Source: Lepidostoma basale
Taxonomy: Eukaryota; Arthropoda; Insecta; Trichoptera; Lepidostomatidae
Direction of reading: 5' to 3'
DNA: 64,000 nt
Assembly (NCBI GenBank): GCA_022606425.2
Contig: JAHDVF020000933.1
Span: forward strand, 415,884-479,883
This document shows positions 52,209 through 63,477 of this stretch, one piece after another; position 1 is the stretch's first letter, and each line of letters begins with the position of its first letter. The notes under the pieces were generated by a model that saw only the letters and a program-made list of their open reading frames with translations, was not told the origin of the DNA and ran no database searches. Position numbers and translations under genes: made by a program.

Positions 52209-54087
52209 GGGTAACATACAGCGATATCAATAACATATATATATATATAAAAGAAACATTCAGAATAATTAAAATAAGGCCAATTACATGCTACCACAGA
52301 TTAAAAATAATAGTTAACAATCAACAAATGATAGTGAGAAACATTGAAGTTAAACTAAGACAAAATAAGGTATACATAATATTTAAGAGTTAAAATACTT
52401 ATAGTACTGGAAATAAAAATTAAATTAAGATAAAATAAAATAAAAAGTAATATACAAGTATTATAATATCATGTTACATCGTGGTCACATCCGCGCCGAA
52501 ATGTTGCTCCGATCACTTTTTTAAAATTTCGCTCGCTCAAATGAAAGACGTCAATGTCTCCAAAATGTTTGTTGTAGATATCACAGATTCGATACAGTGC
52601 CGCGCTCAGAGCGTAATTTGTGCGATAAACAGGAAGGTGGAAAACTTGGTTCGCGGTGTGTCTCGTGCGAGACATGGGGGTATTGAGTGACAATTTGCTG
52701 AGAAGTTCAGAATTGTCAATTTTAAAATGAATTATTTTATGAAGTAACATCATATCATGAAGAGTACGTCTATTTTCAAGAGAGTCCAAGGAGTGAAAAA
52801 TTAGGGCAGATTTGTAATCAGAGAATGACTTGCACATTTTAAAATTAATATGTTTAATAAACATTTTTTGTACTCTTTCAATGCGTTGGATATGTGCCGC
52901 ATAATAAGGAGACCAAACGGGAGATACATATTCAAGGCGTGAGCGAACCATGGTTGTAAATAATACTTTAAGGGCAGTGATATTTTGGAAAGGTTTGCAT
53001 GTGCGTAGTATAAATCCCAACGTTCTGAGAGATTTGTCCACCATGTCATCAATATGACTAACGAAAGTGAGTTTAGGGTCGATTGTGACTCCAAGATCTC
53101 TCACGCGGTCTGAATCGGATATTATGGAACCATTGATGGAGTACACATGTTTGTGAGGGTTCATTTTACGCGTCAGTGAAAGCTTATGACATTTGTTTGC
53201 ATTTATGGATAATTTATTTAGTATACAGTAATGAGAGAGTCTGTCAAGATCTGACTGGAGTCGAAGGCAGTCAGAAGTGTCTGAAACCTTCAGAAAGACC
53301 TCCATATCATCAGCAAAAAGGAGATGCTTGGAGTGGAGAAAGCAGTTGCCAATGTCGTGTATATATAGGATGAAGAAAAGAGGTCCCAGATGGGAGCCCT
53401 GGGGAACCCCGGAAGGTATTCCCACGAAGTTTGATTTAAAGCCACCAGTCACCACTGCTTGCCTACGATTTTTTATATAGGAGTTTATCCATCTAAGAAG
53501 ATCACCGTGAATTCCTAGTCCACTCAATTTAGCCAAAAGTACATTGTGGTTTACTCTATCGAAAGCTTTGGCATAGTCAGTATATATGACATCAGTCTGG
53601 AGTCCGCGGTGCATGTTCGATATAGCATAATCTGTAAATGGTATCAAATTTGATAGGACAGATTTATTACGGAGAAAACCATGTTGTTGTTCGCTCAAAA
53701 TACATTTAAGAGAAGGATATAGATTGTCATATATAATACGCTCGAAGATCTTACTTATGGTAGATAGAATGGAGATAGGGCGATAGTTTTCAATGTCGTT
53801 TTTGGATCCTGATTTGTGAACTGGAGTTATTAAGGCTTCTTTCCATTTATCTGGAAAGCAGCCTTCAGTCAGAGAACGAGTGAATATAATGGAAAGTGGT
53901 TCAGAGAGCGATTTAGCACAGTTGGACAGATATATTGGTGGTATTCCATCGCTTCCAGCACCTTTGTTGATATCAACGGCTGATAAGTATCTGGTGAGTG
54001 TAGGTCTGTCAGTGGGGCAGCCAGCGATAGTATTGATGATAGAGGACTCGCAGGGATTGGGGGTGACAGACGACTTATCATTGATAA
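52166..54087 (-). mobile_element. LINE-I, Jockey-like retrotransposon, 5' truncated
   Basis: On the reverse strand: RT-bearing ORF end, about 280 bp of 3' UTR, and a (TAAA)n tail (plus strand tttatttatttatttattta at 52168-52207). Inserted into a LINE-A whose two halves flank it. Confidence 0.88.
52469..54087 (-). CDS. Jockey-clade reverse transcriptase, 5'-truncated, open frame
   Basis: One uninterrupted frame of about 540 codons from the truncation point to TAA at 52469; it runs well past the TTG-like codon at 53696 that an automatic caller might choose as start. Order: GAGSDGIPPIYLSNCA, FPDKWKEALITPVHKSGSKN, NYRPISILSTISKIFERII, QHGFLRNKSVLSNLI, TDYAKAFDRVNHNVL (first catalytic Asp), GIPSGVPQGSHLGPLFFILY, LLFADDMEVFLK (FADD box), then thumb and C-terminal region ending GATFRRGCDHDVT. 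The endonuclease and ORF1 are missing. No stop or shift is visible, so this is a young copy, but it cannot be autonomous. Confidence 0.9.
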
Positions 54088-54825
54088 GTCCAAGGTAATG
54101 ATTGTTGAAAAGGAAGAAACCATGACATTCTGGAACATTAGCGTGAATGGTGAAAAATTTTCGTGTAAAAAGTTCGTGTATTTAGGTAGTATGTTAACAA
54201 GAGATGGGCGAGTGGAGAGGGATATTGAAAGAAGGGTTGAGGCATGCAGCAAAGTGAATGGTGCACTTAAAGTTGTCATCGCAAACAAAAACCTATCCAA
54301 AAAAGCTAGAATGGCAGTGCACAATGATGTTTTTCTACCGACCCTTATGTATGGAAGCGAAGCATGGAACTGGCATAAGAAGGATGAAAGTAGAATAAAT
54401 GCAGTAGAAATGAGATCTCTTAGACGAATGTCTGGATACTCTGTGTATGATAGAGTGTCGAATGAAAATATAAGAAGTGAATGCGGTGCGAATGATGGTG
54501 TCATGAACAAAACAATGAAAGGATCATTAAGATGGTTTGGAAATATGGAAAGAATGAATGAAAAAAGAATGGTAAAAAAAAAAATTATGATGTAAATGGA
54601 AACAGAAATAGAGGAAGACCGAGGAAAACGTGTCACGATCAAATAAATCAAATATTGAATGTCGGCCATGTGAGGAGTCAGAGAAATCGACGCGCGTGCA
54701 TGACACGATGTATGAATGTTGAGGAAGCGAGAGAAATATGTCAGGAAAGAAAATTCATTCAACATTCTTTCTGCCTACCCCTTCGGGGAGACGGCGTGAT
54801 GGTTAGTTAGTTAGTTAGTTAGTCT
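54088..54825 (+). pseudogene. LINE-A, right of the inserted LINE-I
   Basis: Resumes with ataagtccaaggtaatgatt. The frame at 54098-54595 reads SKVMIVEKEETMTFWNIS-like, then ERDIERRVEACSKVNGALKV and SEAWNWHKKDESRINAVEMR. It shifts in a poly(A) run near 54580 and ends with an intact hairpin taccccttcggggag and (GTTA)n tail at 54800-54822. Confidence 0.87.
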
Positions 54826-55367
54826 TTCAACTTTAGGTCTAATTATCTCAGAATCAGGATCGATGGACTTGATCCATTAATATTCTGAACCACCCATATA
54901 CTGATGTAGACAAACCATTCCAGGAAGTCATAACCATCACTAACAGAATAGAAGGGTTGATAATTACAATTCAATTTTGACGAGAAACCAATAGCATGTC
55001 ACCTATTACAAGAAAATAGGTAATCTTCGCATCCGGATACATTAGTTAACGGTTAACGGGAGGTTATGTGACTAGTTGGAGTCCCATTACCATTAAATCC
55101 TATTGTTAACTACTAAACGGAAAACCAGAAGCATAAGTTCCAATTGGTAATAATTTGTAACAGCCAGACGAGATTTCGAACACAAATTAACAACGGTTTT
55201 TTTTCGAGATTCGAATTTCGATTCGAATAGATTCGAATTTCAAAATGTCTATTTCGAATTCTTTTTAGAATAAAACATTACGTATTCTCATTATTTTTTT
55301 TGTATAGTACATTGTGTTATGAATAGGGCTCGGATTTATATTCGCTAAAAAAGTTATAAATATTATT
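54826..55367. other. no gene seen
   Basis: Short local repeat ttcgaatttcgattcgaata at 55211-55245; otherwise AT-rich. Confidence 0.4.
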
Positions 55368-56165
55368 TTAACTAACTAACTAACCATCACGCTGTCTCCC
55401 CGAAGGGGTAGGCAGAAAAAATGGACTGCCACACTTTTCTTTCCTGACATATTTCTCTCGCTTCCTCAACATCGTGTCACGCACGCGTGTCGATTTTTCT
55501 GACTCGTCACATGGCCGACATTCAATATTTGATTTATTTGATCGTGCCACGTTCTCCTCGGTCTTCCTCTAATTCTGGTTCCATTTACATCGTTAACATA
55601 TACATTTTTACCATTCTTTCTTCAATCATTCTTTCCATATGTCCAAATCATCTTAATGATCCTTTTATTATTGTGTCCATAACACCATCATTCGCACCAC
55701 ATTCACTTCATATATTTTCATTCGATACATAGAGTATCCACACATTCGTCTAAGAGATCTCATTTCTACTGCATTTATTGTACTTTCATCCTTCTTTTGC
55801 CAGTTCCATGCTGCGCTTCCATACATAAGGCTCGGTAGAAGAATAACATTGTGCACTGCCATTTTAGCTTTTTTGGATATGTTTTTATTTGCGTTGACAA
55901 CTTTAAGTGCACCATTATTTTTGTTGCTGCCCCAATCCTTCTTTCAATATCCCTCTCCATTCGCCCATCTTTTGTTAACATACTATCTAAATACACGAAT
56001 TCATCTACTTGCTCCAAATTTTCACCATTCACGAATGTTGCAGACTGTCATGATTTCTTCTTTTCAAAAATCATTACCTTGGACTTATTAACATTCATCA
56101 TCAGATCATTTCGCATGCATTCCTCATATACACCATTCACCAGGACTTGTAGTTCATGCTCGTTG
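55368..56165 (-). pseudogene. LINE-A 3' half, long copy
   Basis: Starts at tail complement taactaactaactaaccatc, with intact hairpin complement ccccgaaggggta. It runs through all C-terminal blocks to the MNGENLEQVDEFVYLDSMLT and NVNKSKVM region. Several indels. Confidence 0.85.
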
Positions 56166-56269
56166 TCATTTTATATGATTATTAATATCATATGAATTGT
56201 AAGATAAACAATTTTATTACCATGATTACTTATTTTAACACATATACAGTCAAAAGCAATTTATATTTG

Positions 56270-56470
56270 ATTTATAATGGTGTTATTGTACCAATCCGTA
56301 AGTTTGGAAATAAATCATAAATGTGGCAAGACAAGAATGAAAGTGTATAAATTTGCTTATGATAGAAGGTCAAATGCATGTATGAGAATTGCATTCAGTG
56401 CGAATGAAAGTGTTATGAACAAGATATTGAAAGAATTATTAAGATGCTTTGGACACATGGAATGAATGAA
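56270..56470 (+). pseudogene. LINE-A fragment
   Basis: ANESVMNKILKELLRCFGHME and preceding decayed sequence. Confidence 0.65.
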
Positions 56471-56868
56471 GAAAGTGTAATTTAAAATACAGTAAACATT
56501 CCGCTACAATAAAACTGTTTATATACTCGTAATAGTAAAGAATCACTCCCGAAATACGGGTTCATTCTAATTTGTTGTCCCCAGACTCCATCCTAGACGA
56601 AGATGTGACCGGAGTGCGGGATGCCACAGGGCAGGATGCTGGGACAAAGAGATGATACTCAATGACCATATTAATACACAGTACAGGGAGAGATTCGAAG
56701 CGTTCTAATGACAGGAATACTAATGGCCACTGTGTTTATACGAAAGCGTGACTTTTTGACTATATTTCGTTACGTAAGAACCAAAACAATTTCATTCAAC
56801 AAAATTTTAAACCTAAAAGTTTAGAAGTCATTGCACCATTGTGTTATTATACGAATAAGTAAACTTCT
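56471..56868. other. no gene seen
   Basis: A GC-richer patch at 56580-56650 (gacgaagatgtgaccggagt) has no supported exon structure. Confidence 0.4.
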
Positions 56869-57284
56869 TCTTCTTCTTTCCGTGTCCTGTCAGGTCTCCC
56901 CAACGTTGACTATCACCCTTGAGTAGGCCTCCCCGTCCTGGGCAGCTCGGAGCAGCTCCCCCACGGTCCTCAGCCCCGTCCACTCTCGGATGTTCCTCAG
57001 CCAGGAAACCCGCCTTCTCCCAACACCTCGTCGACCCTCAATCTTACCCTCCAGGATCAGATGTAATAGTGCGTACTTTTCGCCTCTCAGAACTTGGCCC
57101 AAGTAAGACACCTTACGGACTTTGATGTTGCTCAGCAACTCTCTGTCAACTCTGGCTCTATGGAGAACGTTTGTGTTGCTGACCATGTCAGTTCAGGAGA
57201 TGCGTAACATCCTTCGGTGTATCTACATCTCAAAGGCCTCCAATTGGTTCATAACATTGACTTTAAGGGTCCATGACTCCACCC
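56869..57284 (-). pseudogene. LINE-B 3' fragment
   Basis: The reverse frame, open for 98 codons, reads VSNTNVLHRARVDRELLSNI, KVRKVSYLGQVLRGEKYALL, GKIEGRRGVGRRRVSWLRN and VIVNVGET-stop, then a (GAA)n tail. The best preserved LINE-B end. Confidence 0.85.
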
Positions 57285-57346
57285 CATTTATTTTGTTTCC
57301 AGCTCCATCACTTCTTTCGATATCTTTCTCCCTTTCTTGTATTTCA
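57285..57346 (-). pseudogene. LINE-A sliver
   Basis: Complement of EKDIERSDGAGNKIN. Confidence 0.6.
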
Positions 57347-57832
57347 CTTGGGTATGCTGGGGTATAACTCCCTCGAACTGAGAAGGGAAGAATTTTCAAC
57401 ACATTTTTTCAAACTGATTCGGGGCTCTATTGAGAACCCCTATGTTCTGGAGCAAATAGGTATTTTTGTTTCTGATAACTACCTGCGACAGCGCCGACAT
57501 CAATTGTTCTTTGCTCCGTCACGCAAAACCAACCTGCCTTTGGTGATGTCAGTAGGAAGAGCAATTCGGACGCTGAATCAAATCATCTCGGATTTGGACA
57601 TTTTCAGTGTCAGTGAGGCAGTATTCATAAAAAAAATTACAAATTCTGGAAAGAGTACTGCCTCACTGATGTCGACATATTTGGATTCCTTCTGATATGT
57701 ATGATATTTTGGTCTCATGCTGTTTTATCTTATCTTTGTAACACCGTTTTGTGTCCAAATGAGTCGCCTAAATTCATTTGTAATGTCTCATTTGTGTATC
57801 ATGTATAAAAAAATAAATAAATAAGTAAACAT
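57347..57832 (+). pseudogene. LINE-I-related Jockey-like 3' end
   Basis: Reads MLGYNSLELRREEFSTHFFK, LIRGSIENPYVLEQIGIF, DNYLRQRRHQLFFAPSRKTN and SVGRAIRTLNQIISDLDIFS, open to TGA at 57693, then a 3' UTR ending in (AAAT)n. Confidence 0.83.
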
Positions 57833-57844
57833 GCATCCCAGATA

Positions 57845-57948
57845 AACAAATTAGGTAACTTGCTCTAATTTCTCACCGTTCGCACGTATGTCACAATCCG
57901 TCATACATTCTTCCTTTTCAAATACCATATCTTTAGACTTGATATAAA
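57845..57948 (-). pseudogene. LINE-A internal fragment
   Basis: Complement of SKDMVFEKEECMTDCDIRAN and GEKLEQVT. Confidence 0.7.
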
Positions 57949-57967
57949 TGACTTGGTATAAAATAAC

Positions 57968-58302
57968 TTTAAACTTAAGACTTGGAATAAATGGTGCACT
58001 CAAAGTCATTACCGCAAATAGAAATATATCGACTGAAGCAAAGATGGCAGTGCACAATGGAATTATAGTCCCGACCCTTATGTATGGAAGTGAAGCTTGG
58101 AGTTGGCAGAAGAAAGATGAAAGTAGGATAAATGCCTTAGAAATGAGGTCACTGAGAAAAATGTGCAGAAAAACAATGTATGATAGAGTATCTAATGATG
58201 ATGTATGAAAGGAATGTAAGGCGGATGAATGCGCGATAAATAAAATTAAGAAAGGGTCAATAAGATGGTTTGGACATATGTAACGAATGGATGAGGTTAA
58301 AA
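57968..58302 (+). pseudogene. LINE-A fragment
   Basis: Reads INGALKVITANRNISTEAKM, IVPTLMYGSEAWSWQKKDES and KGSIRWFGHM; interrupted at 58303 by the next copy's tail. Confidence 0.8.
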
Positions 58303-58862
58303 AGAACTAACTAACTTACTAACCATCACGCCATCTCCCCGGGGGGTAGGCAGAAAGAATGAACCGCCACACTGTTCTGTCCTGACATACTTCTCTCCCT
58401 TCATTCATACATCTTGTCATGCACGCACGTCGATTTCTCCGACTCCACACGTGTCCGACATTCAATATTTGATTGATTTGATCGTGCCACGTTTTCCTCG
58501 GCCTTCCTTTATTTCGGCACAAGAACACCATTATGCACCGCCATCTTTGCTTTTTTGGATAGGCTTTTTTTGCCAACCTTAAGTGCACCATTTACTCTGT
58601 TGCCTGCCCCAACCCTTCTTTCAATATCCTTCTCCACTCTCCCATCCTTTGTAAACATACTTCCTAAATAAACAAATTCATACACTTGTTCCAGATTTTC
58701 ACCATTCACGCTAATGTTGCAGACTGTCATGATTTCTTCCTTTTCAAAAATCATTACCTTGGACTTATTAACGTTCATCATCAGATCATTTCGCATGCAT
58801 ACCTCATACATACAATTCACCAGGACTTGTAGTTCATGCTCGTTGTCTGCAAGTAGTAAGTC
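58303..58862 (-). pseudogene. LINE-A 3' half
   Basis: Tail complement aactaactaacttactaacc. Complement of the ORF end, a deletion, then open 129 codons: LLADNEHELQVLVNCMYEVC, NVNKSKVMIFEKEEIMTVCN and YEFVYLGSMFTKDGRVEKDI. This copy gives the empty-site sequence for the LINE-I insertion at 52166. Confidence 0.83.
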
Positions 58863-59342
58863 TAACCCGAAAAATGTTAGTGAAAAATGAAAAAACAAGA
58901 TGTCGTGAAAATACTATGCTTTCAAAAAGTTATTCAAATGTATTTTTTAAACTTCAGTTTCACGTAATTGATGCAAAAGATTTGGCGATTAGATGCTGCT
59001 TAATACACGCAGTCACCTGACGTCCGCTGGACCTTAAACCTGAGAACAATCACCACAGTTGAACGCTCCGTCAACGGCTATTGACCGCAGCTACGACACA
59101 GCTTCCTGTTTCGCTGTCCGAGGGACCTTGTCTCCTCCTCGCTCTTAGATCAGATCACAGAGCGTGGGAAATATTCTATAATCTGACACAAATTCACATC
59201 GAATTGGCAAGAGCGTTGATTCTTAGCTGAGAAAGATGAACTTATTGATAGCTAAGGCATTAACACTGTAGAATTCCATAGTAATATACTTAGGAAATTG
59301 AAAAAAACTTTGTTCATTTGCCACAAAATATTTAAAAATATT
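58863..59342. other. no gene seen
   Basis: 59000-59170 is GC-richer and non-repetitive within the window (cctgacgtccgctggacctt) but has no supported frame. Confidence 0.4.
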
Positions 59343-59347
59343 TAAAA

Positions 59348-59386
59348 ACACGACATGTTTCGGAGGATACCTCCATCTTCAGGTGT
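59348..59386 (-). ncRNA. hammerhead-like motif
   Basis: The reverse strand reads cacaCcCTGAAGA-type core (cac-ac then CTGAAGA), a stem ggagg-tat-cctcc, then GAAACATGTCgtgt. CACA/GUGU flanks pair as stem I. Confidence 0.4.
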
Positions 59387-59454
59387 GAATCTATAGCTAC
59401 ATATAATTTCAGACGCCGCACCAGGGTTGCTGACGTCATGTACCGAGTGCAAAA

Positions 59455-59705
59455 TTGAAATGGCAATGGGCTTGACACTTGGCTAGACAGGGTGGCAACA
59501 GATGGGCACCCAGGATACTCAGTTGGAGACCATGGGAAAATAGGCGAAGTGTCGGAAGGCCACCGATGAGATGGACCGATGATATTATCAAAAGGGTTGG
59601 AAAATCTTGGATACAAAGGGGGCACGATAGAGACGAGTGGAAGAAATTGGAAGAGGCCTATATCCAGCAGTGGAGGGAAGAAGGCTAGCAAAGAAGAAGA
59701 AGAAG
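59455..59705 (+). pseudogene. LINE-G 3' end
   Basis: KWQWA-stop-HLARQGGNRW, then RPPMRWTDDIIKRVGKSWIQ and AYIQQWREEG-stop, with tail gcaaagaagaagaagaag. Confidence 0.8.
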
Positions 59706-59974
59706 ATATAAATAAAACTCAATGTGTGTTATTGTGAAGACCTTTTACTCGGTTATTCCTGAACAGATCCTCGAGGAACTTTCATAATTAATTAAGTGGA
59801 ATATGGCGGTGGTTATAGTATATATTAATCTAGCTCTAATTAACTTTATAAATTAATAAATTAATTGATAATTTTCGTAGTACAGGCGAATATAGACCTC
59901 AATAATCGAGCTCTGAGTCTAATCTTTAGAGTTCATATTCGCTTGGCATGGTCAGATAGCAAATTAGCCGCTTC
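59706..59974. other. no gene seen
   Basis: AT-rich; nothing recognised. Confidence 0.4.
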
Positions 59975-60330
59975 GTTTAAAATAAAAAAAATTATAAAAC
60001 AAAGTCATGTTAGTTACACCATTTATAACTCAAGAACGGCTGGACTGATTTTGGTAATCTTCGATTTGTTGAATGTGTCTCCGTCCCGAATAGCAGAATA
60101 ACTATTAAAACATGGGAACAAATTACGAAAAAAAAAATTACAAAGAAAATTGATTTTCTCATACATTTTGTTTGGAAAGCTTTTCATTTTGATTTTTGCA
60201 CATTTATTGAACTTAATTCATTTAGAGTATTCATTTTAACTTGATAAAAAAAACTGAATTTAAATGAGCTAATAAGTTAACACAACATTTATTGATTCTG
60301 AGGCGATACGAAGTTCGCCGGGTAAGCTAG
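59975..60330 (+). mobile_element. non-autonomous Helitron
   Basis: The left part holds gtcatgttagttacaccatt then ataactcaagaacggctgga, a 5' block typical of insect Helitrons. The right end has a 5-bp hairpin ggcga(tacgaagt)tcgcc (60302-60319), then gggtaag and the terminal CTAG (60327-60330) followed by T. No RepHel ORF. The exact 5' TC terminus is uncertain. Confidence 0.72.
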
Positions 60331-60489
60331 TATACGAGTATAATAAAAACTAAACTAAGAAAAACTCATACAAAAAACGCATTTAAAATTTGATACAAAA
60401 AGATGATATGTGCGGTGTTATTTAACATTTTGAAACGACATACAGTCAGCCAAACCTTCCACCACAATGGCAAGAGAAAGAATAAATAT

Positions 60490-60705
60490 GAGATCGACGT
60501 CTTTCATATTGGTGAAAGTACGTTCAGAAAACAAATACTGTTATCTTGTCTTGTCTTCCTAATGTCGAACCATCTCTCATGCATTCCTGGTATTATATTG
60601 TAAATATTTTATTATATTTTACCTGTACTCAATAGACGCCTTAAACATTAATATTGATTGTAATGTCTGTTGAGATAATAAACGGATTTGATTTGATTTG
60701 AATTC
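60490..60705 (+). pseudogene. LINE-H 3' end
   Basis: EIDVFHIGESTFRKQILLSC-like, then the 3' UTR accatctctcatgcattcct and tail aaacggatttgatttgattt. Confidence 0.8.
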
Positions 60706-60850
60706 GAGTGAAAACGTCTCTTGTAATATCAAGTCACTCTTGTCAAATACAAGGTCGGATAAACCTTCCAAAAAACAGATAGAGGAGATATAGGTAATTA
60801 ATGCGAATGAAAGTGTCTGTTTTCTAGTATATTTATAATATTTTATGGGA

Positions 60851-60886
60851 ATGACATGTTTCGCCCTGCTACGGCATTATCAAATG
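60851..60886 (-). ncRNA. degenerate hammerhead-like motif
   Basis: The reverse strand reads TTGATAA, a gcc-ggc stem and GAAACATGTC. The core box has two changes and stem I only 2 bp. Confidence 0.3.
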
Positions 60887-60902
60887 TAACATTTGTAGAA
60901 TT

Positions 60903-60958
60903 CACGTGACAATAAAATGGCGATAGATTAGCTACATATCGCATGTCATGAGGATCAA
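60903..60958 (+). repeat. tRNA-SINE 3' end
   Basis: cacgtgacaataaaatggcg then gattagctacatatcgcatg, the SINE tail without its tRNA head. Confidence 0.7.
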
Positions 60959-60999
60959 TAGTTTTGGCTCTAAACTTTTTATAGACAGTATTTGGTTCA

Positions 61000-61080
61000 A
61001 ACTAAATATCGACCACGTGAGGAATCGCAGAAATCGTCGTACGTGTATGACACTCTGTATGAATGTTGTTTATAATGTGC
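61000..61080 (+). pseudogene. LINE-A sliver
   Basis: LNIDHVRNRRNRRTCMTLCM corresponds to the [20 protein letters not shown] block. Confidence 0.7.
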
Positions 61081-61084
61081 AACA

Positions 61085-61210
61085 TAAGAGACTGGACCGG
61101 GATGAGACATGTGGGGGAGCTGTTCCGGGTTGCGCAAGATAGAGAAGCCTTCGCCAGAGTGATTGCCAACGTCAGGGGGACCTGATACGGTACGTGAAGA
61201 ATAAGATGAA
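61085..61210 (+). pseudogene. LINE-B 3' end
   Basis: RDWTGMRHVGELFRVAQDRE-like, then FARVIANVRGT-stop. Confidence 0.7.
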
Positions 61211-61216
61211 TGTTTC

Positions 61217-61566
61217 AAATCAAATCAAATCAAATCAGTTTATTAAATTAATAGACATTACAAACAGGAAAATGTTTAATGCATCTATTAAGTACAGGTA
61301 AAATATCATAAAAATATTACAACAAAGTACCAGGAACGCATTAGAGATGGTTCGACATTAGGAAGATAAGATACTTTCTAAAGTCAATAGTATTTTCCCC
61401 CTGAACGTACTTTCACTAACATGAAAGACGTCGATCTCCGAGGAGACCGCGTTCAGCAGACTAATTGCTCTTCCCACCGGTGTCACCAGAGGCAAATTGG
61501 TTCTGGCGGCCGGTAGGTAAAACAATCTGTGCTGTCGCTGTCGGAGATATCTATCGGGGACAAAAA
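61217..61566 (-). pseudogene. LINE-H 3' end
   Basis: Tail complement caaatcaaatcaaatcagtt. The reverse frame reads VPDRYLRQRQHRLFYLPAAR and TPVGRAISLLNAVSSEIDVF, open over 70 codons. Confidence 0.85.
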
Positions 61567-61655
61567 TGAGGAATCGAGAGTGAGGAATCAATGTAGCGGT
61601 CTATTCTTCCAGCCTTCCCCTTAGAGGAGATGGCGTGATGGTTAATTAGTTAGTT
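61567..61655 (+). pseudogene. LINE-A 3' end
   Basis: gtagcggtctattcttccag then cttccccttagaggagatgg and cgtgatggttaattagttag. Confidence 0.7.
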
Positions 61656-62044
61656 TATCTGTTTAATAGTAAGGATATTATTATCTTTGATATTCTATAA
61701 GCCTCATTGAGGTATTTGATGACAGTTTGTGAGTAATGATTCCTACTCACATAGCTCTGTGGTTAGAACCGAGGTGTTAAGACGTGAGGAATCAAAATTC
61801 ATCTCTTACTAGTCACCAAAGCCTATTGTCCCATTAATAACATTCATATTCAATTGCGTGGGGGTGGGGGAGAGGGTGTAGTGGGGTCTTTAAGGTTAGA
61901 TGACTCTTAAAATCGGGCATAGAAGATTGAAGATGAACTTAAATTTACTATTTGGTATCTGATGCATGATTTTGACATTCATTTTAATATTCAAAATTCG
62001 GGTCCTATGAGCAATAATAGAGTCATATAAATATACGAGTATCC
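61656..62044. other. no gene seen
   Basis: Contains gtgggggtgggggagagggt at 61858; otherwise unremarkable. Confidence 0.4.
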
Positions 62045-62445
62045 TCAGAGTCCTATACAACGCGTTGGCTTAGAGCAGACTCAAAAGTGGTTCTGGGATA
62101 TGAAGTCCTCGCGAGGTGAGATATTCCGTTATGCTGGAGAGGGTTCAGAAAAAAATTCTGAGGTATCTCTACATGAGTGAGTATGATAGTTATCCGTGGC
62201 TCTATCCCACGGCATTTCTTTTAGAAATGCTCGGAACCAATTCTTTACAGCTTCGAAGAGATGGGCATCTCATTACCCATTTCTTTAAATTAATCAGGGG
62301 GTATTTCGAGAACTCGGCCGTGCTAAAGGGTGTTGGTCTTTTTGTCCCTGATAGATTTCTCCGACAGTGACAGCACAGATTGTTTTACTCAGCCTCTGGT
62401 AACACCGGTGGGAAGAGCAATTAGTCTGAACGAGCGTAATTTAAA
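62045..62445 (+). pseudogene. LINE-H C-terminal fragment
   Basis: Reads MLERVQKKILRYLYMSEYDS, YPWLYPTAFLLEMLGTNSLQ, LRRDGHLITHFFKLIRGYFE and VPDRFLRQ-stop, then a deletion before the GRAIS block. The longest LINE-H ORF piece. Confidence 0.84.
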
Positions 62446-62511
62446 AAAAAAAATGTCGGAACTACTAACTCAGCGTAAATTATTCCATAATACACATATA
62501 TTTTTTTAAAT

Positions 62512-62765
62512 TAACTAACTAACCATCACGCCGTCTCCCCGAAGAATGCGCTGCCACACTTTTCTTTCCTGACATACTTCTCTCTCTTCCTCGACATTCA
62601 TACATCGTGTCATGCACCCACGTCGATTTATCCCACTCCTCACGTGGCCGACATCATCAATATTTGATTTTTTTATTCTGTCACGTTTTCCAAGGTCTTT
62701 CTCTGTTTTTAGCTCCATTAACATCGTTAATATATACTTTTTTTACGATTATTTTCTATTTGATT
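62512..62765 (-). pseudogene. LINE-A 3' fragment
   Basis: Tail complement taactaactaaccatcacgc, then tctccccgaagaatgcgctg (hairpin deleted), then a complement of NIDDVGHVRSG-like sequence. Confidence 0.75.
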
Positions 62766-63224
62766 TATTTGGTCGTGCAACGTTTTCCTAGGTCTTCCTT
62801 TTTTTCTAGTATTTCAACTCTTTATATACGTTTTACAATCGCTGTTTGTAACCCTAAATAAATAATATTTTTATAAACGGTTAAATTGAAACACCAGAAG
62901 AAACTTAATATTATATAATATGAAACGAGATTAGTAGAATCTGCTTAAACAAGTTATAGATACTAAATCGAAGCCTGTACATCCGAGGGGAGTATTTCTT
63001 ACTCACCCTGTAGCGGATCTGAAGGATTACCGCATTTCTCCGGCTTCCGTCTGCGGATTGCTCCGACAGGAGTATCGGGTGTTTACAAAACCCTCACCCA
63101 CCAGCCCAAGCAACCCAGGCTCACGTAGGTAAATCGATAACTTGGAAAAGTTTTCATAAACTGACATAAAATCTCTATTTCACATCAAGTTATAATATGT
63201 AATGTAATAAAGTAATGTCGCAGA
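62766..63224. other. no identified gene; GC-rich patch at 62995-63135
   Basis: On the reverse strand the patch ends ctacagg|gtgagtaag at about 63010, a strong donor consensus, preceded by short open frames in two phases. No protein match is recognised. Confidence 0.25.
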
Positions 63225-63350
63225 AACTCCAAGTGACCCAGCGGACAATGGAACAGAGGATGTTAAACACCATTCTGGCAAAATGGAAGGAAGAAAGCGA
63301 AATGAATGGATCAGAGAAAGGATTAAAGTTACGGACGTAGCGCGTCATGC
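63225..63350 (+). pseudogene. LINE-G fragment
   Basis: LQVTQRTMEQRMLNT corresponds to LRVTHRAMKRAMLRI of the 43395 copy; then NEWIRERIKVTDVA in a shifted frame. Confidence 0.6.
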
Positions 63351-63420
63351 CATGTCTTCCTTGGATTTCCTCGACATATTTTTCCATTCACACTACTTGA
63401 ATATATGAATCGTATTTTTC
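63351..63420 (-). pseudogene. LINE-A sliver
   Basis: Complement of the SSVNGKICRGNPRKTWHDA-like block. Confidence 0.55.
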
Positions 63421-63477
63421 AGAAGTAGCACACATCCAGTAACCTCAACTTTACAGGACGGGCAAAAAACTGTTTGG

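Noticed and set aside
53869..54765. 298-aa open frame on the minus strand
   Set aside because: It is antisense to LINE-A and crosses the LINE-A/LINE-I junction in a frame different from the RT; its low-complexity Ser/Leu/Phe content is typical of LINE-A antisense frames elsewhere in the window.
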